DNA from: Tomocerus qinae | Taxonomy: Eukaryota; Arthropoda; Collembola; Entomobryomorpha; Tomoceridae | Direction of reading: 5' to 3' | Length of the DNA: 64,000 nt | Assembly: GCA_020055645.1 (NCBI GenBank) | Contig: CM034546.1 | Location: 83,018,001-83,082,000, forward strand | Part shown: positions 57,346 through 64,000 of the stretch, one piece after another | Layout: every line of letters starts with the position of its first letter | Position numbering within the stretch: position 1 is the first letter of the stretch | Position numbers and translations under genes: made by a program | The notes under the pieces: generated by a model | What the model saw: only the letters and a program-made list of their open reading frames with translations | Databases searched by the model: none | Told to the model about the DNA's origin: nothing

Positions 57346-57731
57346 AGTTTGCTAAATCTCTGATAGAGGTGGGTCTTTTTGGGTGGATGCATTTTGCCAT
57401 TAGCCAATGGGATTGCAGATTTCCATAATTGCAATTGTTGCGTGTTCCATTCATAAATTGCATTGTGTTTAATTTGTTGAAAATTTTACGTTAATCTCAA
57501 TACATAGGCAAGTAATTCAAATTAATTTGGAAACTATATGAACATCAATTTGTATGATATCTCTATGATCATTCGAATGAAAATGAGTTACTAACTGAAT
57601 TTGGATTGCCATGAGCTGGGACGATCTGTCCCAGAGTTTGTCCGTATCATTTCAAAGGTAATATAGAGTCCTTTCCTCACCTGTGTATTTACGATAAATG
57701 TATTGCTACAGAAGCTCACCTTGGGTCAGAG

Positions 57732-58204
57732 TGAATATTATCTAATTTCATGTTTATGGAAGTAATAAAAGTGGTAGGAGCCTTGAATATGAGATATCAC
57801 GCGCTTCTAATGTTTATATTATATGAAAAAGTAGCTTTCACTCATAACGATAATAAAGATAATAACCTTTTTTACAAAGGAGCAAAAAAGGAAAAAGCAA
57901 TAAAAGGTCTTTTTTTGTTCCTTGGAAAATTGTAGACTAAGAGTTTTAATTTTATCAGAAAATTATTTCATACTGAAAGTATAGGTAGGGTAGACATTAC
58001 ATACAAAATATATTATGGTACGTACTACGTACGTATATAATTATAACGAACAAGGGGAATTGGAACAATTGGAATACTACCTACATGTATTTCAAACTGA
58101 AACATGACATCATAGTATATTAAATGTGGGCAGGGAATTTGGGAATCAGGAAATCTATTTTTGTTAAAGGTTCTGTGACTTTTTGGCCTAACCCGGCCAA
58201 TGTT
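57732..58204. other. No gene seen
   Basis: Contains a fragment (about 57850-57935) like the MITE at 51733-51956. A short GTACGTACTACGTACGTA repeat is at about 58018. Confidence 0.5.
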
Positions 58205-58348
58205 CAGCACGTATCCAGGGGGACCCTACGTTTTTGGTTAACAATGGTTAAAAATCGAAAATATTTAGGCTTCGCTAGAGTGTGTCATAATTTTACCAAT
58301 ATATTTTGGTGCGCCCTCCCTTTTGTCAACTCTCTGGATACGTGCCTG
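58205..58348. mobile_element. CACGTATCCAG MITE, copy 2
   Basis: CAGCACGTATCCAGGGGG at the left and CTCTGGATACGTGCCTG at the right match the ends of copy 1 (53610-53766); the interior differs. A duplication could not be defined. Confidence 0.75.
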
Positions 58349-59445
58349 ATCAGAGGTCAGGTATCCCTTGGTTTAAACTTGCATATTCTGTTTATATGTC
58401 CTTACTATACGGTCTTTGTTTATGGTGTATGGTTCATTTCATTCTGTGTACATGATTCCATTCGATTTCATGAACGAAGGTACCATCAAGGCAAAAAAAT
58501 TACCCCACAAATGCACACATTCTATATTGACACAAATGTTTTGACTTATTTGCATGTATTTTCAAGCAAAATAGCACCAACTACAAACCTTGCTATACAA
58601 TTCATATTTTCAGTTACCACCCGCTATCCAAAAGTAATACATTTTATTAAAAAAGCCAACATACAAAATTTAAATCCGTCTGTCCCGCGCATACGTGTTA
58701 ATGTGAAACCTTTTGTCGCACATTAAAATCCGGATTAGTTCACCCCGTTCAAAATAGTTCAGAACCCCCACTCAATAAGGGCGGATCATAAATCGTAAAT
58801 TTGCAAATAAAAATATTAGCAATCCTCCATACAGGAGTTACCCGAATCCCCATCATAAATGAGTCGACAGAAGAGTACCCAAACAAACAGAGAAGGTTTT
58901 TGTATAAAATTCAACGTAACTAGTGGTAATGACATAGTGGTGACTTTTCTAAACTGAAAATAACGCTTGCTTCTCCACCCAACATGCAACAGCCACGTGG
59001 TTCCATGCTTTTTTAGTAGTTTTTAATAATTTAGATGTTTTTAGTAGTTTTGAGTAATTTTGAATTTCTTTAGTGTTTTAGATTAATTTTGAAGAATTTT
59101 GAATATATTTCGTAATTTTAAATAATTTTGAATACAGAAATTGAGAAAAACAAAAATGAGAGAAAAGCAAGAAAGGAAAAGGAGAAAAGTTTTAAGGTTT
59201 TAGGGGGTAAATGTCCTCCTGTCCCTCCTCGAAATCCAAGATAGAAACTTTTTTACCAAAACACCAATTAATTAAAATACATACCGACTATCAAATAGCA
59301 TGTTAAGGTTTCACATCCAGCTGAATTTCTTCAGCTGTACTCATCAGATTTTTATGCTGCTAGTGCTAACATATATTTTGATTTGCCAATACTTGGGTAA
59401 GCCTTAAATGTTTGGTATTGGAGTTTTAAATTCCACCCTACACTT
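58349..59445. other. No gene seen
   Basis: Frames here overlap the MITE or lack domains. Positions 59000-59110 are a degenerate TTTTAGTAGTTTTGAATAAT-like repeat. Confidence 0.5.
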
Positions 59446-59695
59446 TGGAAACTAATTGCACACTACGCATTTGAAACTAATTGCACCCAACACATTGGAA
59501 ACTAATTGCACACAACGCATTTGAAACTAATTGCACCCTACACTTTGGAAACTAATTGCACACTACGCATTTGAAACTAATTGCACCCAACACATTGGAA
59601 ACTAATTGCACACAACGCATTTGAAACTAATTGCACCCTACACATTGGAAACTAATTTCACACAACGCATTTGAAACTAATTGCACACAACAGCT
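59446..59695. repeat. 25-bp tandem array with 100-bp higher-order period
   Basis: Ten monomers of GGAAACTAATTGCAC or TGAAACTAATTGCAC type. Four variants (ends CACTA, CCCAA, CACAA, CCCTA; starts CACTTTGG, CGCATTTG, CACATTGG, CGCATTTG) recur in order, making a 4-monomer, 100-bp unit present about 2.5 times. Confidence 0.9.
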
Positions 59696-59977
59696 AAATA
59701 CGAAATGAATAAAAATCGTTGTAATTTTGGCCATTCTCACCGTGCAAAGTCGTGAAATAGGTTCTACCAGCACCCACACCGCAAAAATAAATTCAGAAAT
59801 AAGCCAAATTGGGCACTCCCACCCACCTACTTTACCTGCTAAAGTTGATTAATATTGACTAACAGGAAGATGCAATAGTTATGACAGTCATTATTAAAAT
59901 ACCTTAATTTTGACTATCAAAATTAAATATGAATTAGAAATTTTTGGCATAACGAAATTATTATGATTTTTACGCAG

Positions 59978-62025
59978 AGAACGATTATGAATCCATCAAA
60001 TCCTTTTCAACTGGGTACGGTACAATCACGGCCATTAGCAAACCAGATTTTCAAGATAGGCCTTTACCGCCTATACCTGAAGAATACGAGTACATTGTAC
60101 ATGAAATAACAGAGACTGCTGAAGCAGCAATAATTTTTGGAGGGTTTGCTGAAAATGAAACGGCGAAGCACAAAAAGAATGATTTCCATTCCACTGATAA
60201 CAATGAAAGCCGTCCATCAGCAAGAGTTAGCAACAGCAAACCGGTTTCGGATGCCGTCTATCCCCGACAGTGCAGAAACTCGTCAAGACAGAAAGTTAGC
60301 CTGTCTCCATTCAAAGGAAATACTTCAAATTTTGACCGTCAAATGCAGTACTTCAGGAATCAGGAAAAGCAAGCAAATAGCAAGAAAAAGGCTGCACCAT
60401 CTCATATTCCTTATTCTACAAGTACCTCCAACAACAGTATTTATAGAGATGACGCACCGTATTTTGCATCATATTTCAACGAAGATAAATACAAAAAGGA
60501 TGATGGTCGGCCATATTATGCATCTTACTTTGACCATAAAGAAGCCGCTTCCCCATGCACAGGGAACCAAGATTTTCAGAAAGAGCAAGAAAGGCTATTA
60601 AGATTAGAACGTGAATGGTTGCGGGAATTGGCCAAAGAAAGTCGACTACCAAGAGAAGCTGAAATACCCAGAACAGCTTCTATAGACAACCATGTCCATA
60701 GTGTGAAAGACGAAGTATGGGAGAAATTAGGTCATTTAAGTAAAAATTTGATGGAAAAGCTGAATTTCATTGATCCAGATCATTGGAGCCCTGGAGGAGA
60801 TAGAGAAATGTTTCTAAGACCAACTGAGTGGATTCGTCAAAATCAATGGTGGAAGTCTGCCTCTGAAAGGGCAGCTGCTATCAAAGAAAGGGTAGCTGCT
60901 GCAAAAGAAAGATTTATTCGAAGATTTAACAGAGCTCAAAACAGACAAGAAAATGTCCCATTGATTGACAACCACAATCGGAGAAGTCAGTTAGGAGCTA
61001 ATTTATTTAACCTAGAAGAGAAATTAATGTTTGACCACCACAGTGTTACTACTGGTGAAAATGTAAGAAATGACTTATCTGCTAATAGGCGAGATGTTAA
61101 CACAGCTTCTATTGGCAGGAACCAAAGTAATGGGTCGTCTACTCGCCGAGGTGTGCTAACAGCTACAGCTGGTGATAACAGGAATGAATCCTTTTTGAGT
61201 CACAGCCGCGAATATCAAAGCGGTCAGTCCCATGTAAGTGGACAATTTGAACAATCAGCAGCTGCTAATCAAGTTAACAGCAATCTCGCATCTGTAAACC
61301 AACCAAATAGACAAACCGCCACTGCTAGACAAAATAGAAACGCGTCATCTTCAAACCAACAAGATGGACAAACAGCCACTGCTAGACAAAATAGAAACAC
61401 GTCATCTTCAAACCAACAAGATGGACAAACAGCCACTGCTAGACAAAATAGAAACGCGTCATCTTCAAACCAACAAGATGGACAAACAGCCACTGCTAGA
61501 CAAAATAGAACCGCGTCATCTTCAAACCAACAAGATGGACAAACAGCCACTGCTAGACAAAATAGAAACGCGTCATCTTCAAACCAACAAGATGGACAAA
61601 CAGCCACTGCTAGACAAAATAGAACCGCGTCATCTTCAAACCAACAAGATGGACAAACAGCCACTGCTAGACAAAATAGAAACACGTCAACTGCAAACCA
61701 ACAAGATGGACAAACAGCCACTGCTAGACAAAATAGAAACACGTCATCTTCAAACCAACAAGATGGACAAACAGCCACTGCTAGACAAAATAGAAATACG
61801 TCGTCTTTCAGGCGCAGGCGGGTTCATTTCGGTGCTGATGTTGGCAACGAAACCGAACAGTTTGAAAAAGATATTGTCAATGTCGAAAAAAATACAGAAA
61901 ATCCGATTGACATAAGTTCACAAGAAAATGCCCAGCATGTTGGGAATGAGGTAGGGCATACTACCCCAGTAGAAGAAGTTAACCCATATCTCAAAACGAT
62001 TTCTACAAATTTTAAAAAATGGTAG
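59978..62025 (+). CDS. Disordered, repeat-rich protein upstream of the OTU gene (5' exon missing)
   Basis: The frame is open from 59953, has no ATG before 60343, and is preceded by TTTTTACGCAG, a fair splice acceptor at 59977, so a 5' exon is likely. Product: about 680 codons, starting acidic/proline-rich (DRPLPPIPEEYEYIV), then a charged helical part (KERVAAAKERFIRRFNRAQN, residues with WW/WL pairs nearby), then nine 19-residue repeats (ATARQNRNASSSNQQDGQT, 61315-61803) and an acidic tail. No enzyme domain recognised. It ends TGG TAG, overlapping the ATG of the next gene. Perhaps the first ORF of a large transposon; a nucleic-acid-binding role is a guess from composition. Confidence 0.6.
61315..61803 (+). 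repeat. 57-bp coding minisatellite (19-residue repeats)
   Basis: Eight full and one partial unit of GGACAAACAGCCACTGCTAG and so on. The unit length is a multiple of three, so all units stay in frame, and the +2 frame and one antisense frame are open as well. Variation between units is confined to codons NAS/NTS/TAS and SSS/STA. Confidence 0.95.
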
Positions 62026-64000
62026 ACTACTTGCAACAAGTGACTCGTTCAAGATCACAGCAGCTACAATATGAATCAACGAATCTGTCGAAAATCGAAA
62101 ATGTGACAAACTTTCCCGAAGCTAATCCTTCTTGCAATACCGCCTACCACTTGCCAACAGCCAATGAAAATAGGGTGGAACATATTGAAAACAATGAAGT
62201 TGCTGACGAAGATGACGATAATACCAACAATGCCAAATGCGAATCAGTAGTTAAAGATATTATTAATACACCTGGTTTCAAGGATTTAGGTAACAGTTAT
62301 CACCGCATGGCTCTCAGGCAATTGCCTTCTGTTGGGTCAGACGTACGTCGATTAAAAAACATTATGAAAACTTGGAAGGAAGACGTAGATCTTCTCATGA
62401 AAATTTGTGGAGTCAGTCGAGTACTTGCAAGTGACATACCAGTTGATCCTGAGTCGTTTGGAATGCTCCCAGGTCAACTAACTACGGACTTACAACCATG
62501 CACTGTAAGGGCACAGGGTGACTGTTTTTATGATAGTCTCTCCATGTTAAGTACCGGCACCATTGCCTACTCAAATGCAATGAGATTCTTGATTGCGGCC
62601 ATAATAATATATAACGAGGATTATTTTAAAGCTGTTGCGCTTCATGAAAATGCCGGACAAGTTTTAGAGTCACCAGTGAATCCTATATCGGAGTTGGTTA
62701 TTAAAGCACTTAAAAGTCCAAACTGGGGCGAAAGCGAACATGTTTTGGCTGCCTCGATGCTTTTTCAGTGCCCTGTGTACATTTATTTAAACCTTCCCAA
62801 TAGCTTAACGTCTGAACGATTAGAGAACTACATGGAAACGAGTTGGAAATTTCTTCAAAATAGGGAATGGGCTCTAAGACCACCTCTGGCACTACATATG
62901 CGTCCAGCTGACATTTCATTTGGTTCGGCTTGCAACCATTTTGTCCCTTTAATACCCAAATCTAATCGCCAAACTCCATATATACCTAGATTTGAACAGT
63001 TTAGAGACCTACAGGTTAACAGACCTCCCGCATTGCCAATAAACCTAACCACGGGTGTCCAGATGAGTATACCTTTGCAAATAAAAATTGCAGCTCCTAC
63101 GGCACTGGAACATCTACGCACACCACAATTTTATGATATGGACAAGCACCATGCTCTACATTCCACCAAGGTATGCAAGTGCAAAATAGCAAATAAAAAA
63201 TTTTGTACACAAACATGTGCTATACCAGCAATAGAAAACTACATCAAAGATTATGACCTTAAGGACATTGAGAAGTGGAGCAGGACAGATTGGAAAAAAC
63301 TAATTGACACTGTATTCGTGTTAAAGAAAACTGAAGCAGAGAGTAGATCAAAACTAATGGCTGTGTCTTTCAAGCGTAATGCAAAATTCCAACAATGGGT
63401 TCAGTCAGTGACGACAGTTAAAGCTTCATCTGTATGCCCCACAGATGATCCAATCGCAACAGTTTCAGAACCGCAAGAATGTCGCGAAGAGGAGTCTACC
63501 AGAGAAAACAATAATTTACCAAAAAATTCGGCCAATGACATCAGATCCCCATCGCTTAGAAAGTCAAACGAGACGGTTGTGCAACAAGAAGAATGTGAAC
63601 AAACACCTTCTGTAGAATGTAACACTGCAATAAATGCTCGAAGTAAAAAATACAGTGTTACAGTTTCTGCGGAGAATTGGAGAAACATTTGGGACTTCCG
63701 AAATAATCAATTTACAAAAGCAATCGATGACATTACGAGAAAGCCGAAACATTTAAAACTTACCAGCATCATGAGGCCTTTACTAGAAGAACATCATGAG
63801 GGAATCGAGTTCGCTAGGTCTACTGGAGCTAGAAAATTAAAAAATCCCAATAGCGTTGGGGCCGCGATAAAATTTTATGGCGGTTGTTCCTACAAGGCTG
63901 GAAGGTGTAAAGTGGCATTTTCATGCCACCTTAAGGAAATGCCGCAAGAAGGTTCAGAGGTAAAAATTTCCGTGACAGAACAGGGAACTCGAAATCATTA
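62019..64000 (+). CDS. OTU-type cysteine protease-like protein, 3' end beyond window
   Basis: An uninterrupted frame of 660 codons from ATG 62019 to the window end, with no stop. Residues about 160-312 read as an OTU domain: VRAQGDCFYDSLS (nucleophile C169 after D168), AMRFLIAAII, WGESEHVLAASML (the WGGxxEL block), VYIYLNLP and ACNHFVPL (H307). OTU proteases cleave ubiquitin or ubiquitin-like links. Downstream are a cysteine cluster (CKCKIANKKFCTQTC) and, near the window edge, GCSYKAGRCKVAFSCHLKEM, which resembles the WRKY-GCM1/FLYWCH-type zinc finger placed before MULE transposase domains. So this is probably the front of a large transposase; that core would lie after 64000. The start overlaps the upstream stop (ATGGTAG), in the -1 frame relative to it. 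Confidence 0.75.
   Translation, partial: MVDYLQQVTRSRSQQLQYESTNLSKIENVTNFPEANPSCNTAYHLPTANENRVEHIENNEVADEDDDNTNNAKCESVVKDIINTPGFKDLGNSYHRMALRQLPSVGSDVRRLKNIMKTWKEDVDLLMKICGVSRVLASDIPVDPESFGMLPGQLTTDLQPCTVRAQGDCFYDSLSMLSTGTIAYSNAMRFLIAAIIIYNEDYFKAVALHENAGQVLESPVNPISELVIKALKSPNWGESEHVLAASMLFQCPVYIYLNLPNSLTSERLENYMETSWKFLQNREWALRPPLALHMRPADISFGSACNHFVPLIPKSNRQTPYIPRFEQFRDLQVNRPPALPINLTTGVQMSIPLQIKIAAPTALEHLRTPQFYDMDKHHALHSTKVCKCKIANKKFCTQTCAIPAIENYIKDYDLKDIEKWSRTDWKKLIDTVFVLKKTEAESRSKLMAVSFKRNAKFQQWVQSVTTVKASSVCPTDDPIATVSEPQECREEESTRENNNLPKNSANDIRSPSLRKSNETVVQQEECEQTPSVECNTAINARSKKYSVTVSAENWRNIWDFRNNQFTKAIDDITRKPKHLKLTSIMRPLLEEHHEGIEFARSTGARKLKNPNSVGAAIKFYGGCSYKAGRCKVAFSCHLKEMPQEGSEVKISVTEQGTRNH

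Larger units (their letters stand above)
55223..57723 (+). mobile_element. P-superfamily element B (THAP-bearing), with nested insertions
   Basis: The left end CAAGATGAGCTAAATTTCTA and the right end, inverted, CAAGGTGAGCTTCTGTAGCA lie inside an exact GGTCAGAG duplication (55215-55222 and 57724-57731). The outer parts (55223-55631 and 56969-57723) follow element A in order, including the THAP exon. The central 55632-56968 is extra and looks like a later insertion. Confidence 0.82.

Noticed and set aside
58124-58726. 200-codon frame
   Set aside because: It runs through the CACGTATCCAG MITE and flanking AT-rich sequence; no domain or codon pattern supports it.
61269-61778. 169-codon antisense frame rich in cysteine (AVCPSCWFEDD repeats)
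   Set aside because: Mirror of the 57-bp coding minisatellite; it is open only because the unit length is divisible by three.
1-64000. tRNA, rRNA or other structural RNA genes
   Set aside because: No cloverleaf with A/B boxes or rRNA-like block was recognised by eye; a covariance-model scan would be needed to exclude them.

Overview
This is an AT-rich invertebrate (metazoan) genomic window made almost entirely of mobile elements and tandem repeats. I recognise no ordinary host gene. Spliced genes with GT-AG introns, THAP/P, piggyBac, pogo, Tc1/mariner-like, hAT-like and Harbinger-like DNA transposons, CR1/Jockey-type LINEs and a Ty3/gypsy retrotransposon point to an animal such as an arthropod or cnidarian. 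Nothing seen fixes the species.

Layout. 0-5.4 kb: a broken DUF7869-like transposase gene, a 37-bp minisatellite and a Harbinger-like element. 5.4-10 kb: a TTAA-flanked piggyBac-type MITE, copies of a dispersed repeat (R1) and four long-hairpin elements. 10.5-16.5 kb: nested elements, including a deleted pogo copy, a 1.35-kb Tc1/mariner-type palindrome and a ruined P-type (THAP) transposase gene. 18.2-20.8 kb: a nearly intact piggyBac with five evenly spaced palindromes at its promoter-side end. 21.7-26.4 kb: a LINE split by a 2.2-kb pogo element. 26.5-30.8 kb: R1 copies and a truncated gypsy element with its 5' LTR. 32.3-39.3 kb: a LINE 3' end whose 3' UTR is interrupted by a 6.0-kb P-superfamily transposon. 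39.8-41.5 kb: a second DUF7869-like gene, broken. 42-51.7 kb: two copies of a repeat-bearing element, AT-rich arrays and a 166-bp satellite with a 996-bp higher-order period. 54.0-57.7 kb: two P-type THAP elements inserted side by side with a shared target duplication. 60-64 kb: a gene pair, one protein disordered and repeat-rich, the next an OTU cysteine protease-like protein that runs off the window.

The most interesting object is the P-type transposon at 33205-39204. It has CA-initial imperfect terminal repeats and an 8-9-bp target duplication (GGAGAACAG). Removing it rejoins the LINE 3' UTR. Besides a five-exon THAP9-like transposase gene (predicted 1005 aa, catalytic D, D and E all present), it carries a convergent four-exon gene for a DEDDh 3'-5' exonuclease (predicted 312 aa, all five active-site residues present). 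An exonuclease inside a P element is, to my knowledge, not a described arrangement. Also notable are the tandem P insertions at GGTCAGAG, the periodic palindromes of the piggyBac end, matched subterminal repeats in two pogo subfamilies, and the OTU gene, which overlaps its upstream neighbour by ATGGTAG.

All gene models here come from reading frames and splice consensus by eye. No database search was run, and family names rest on recognised motifs.
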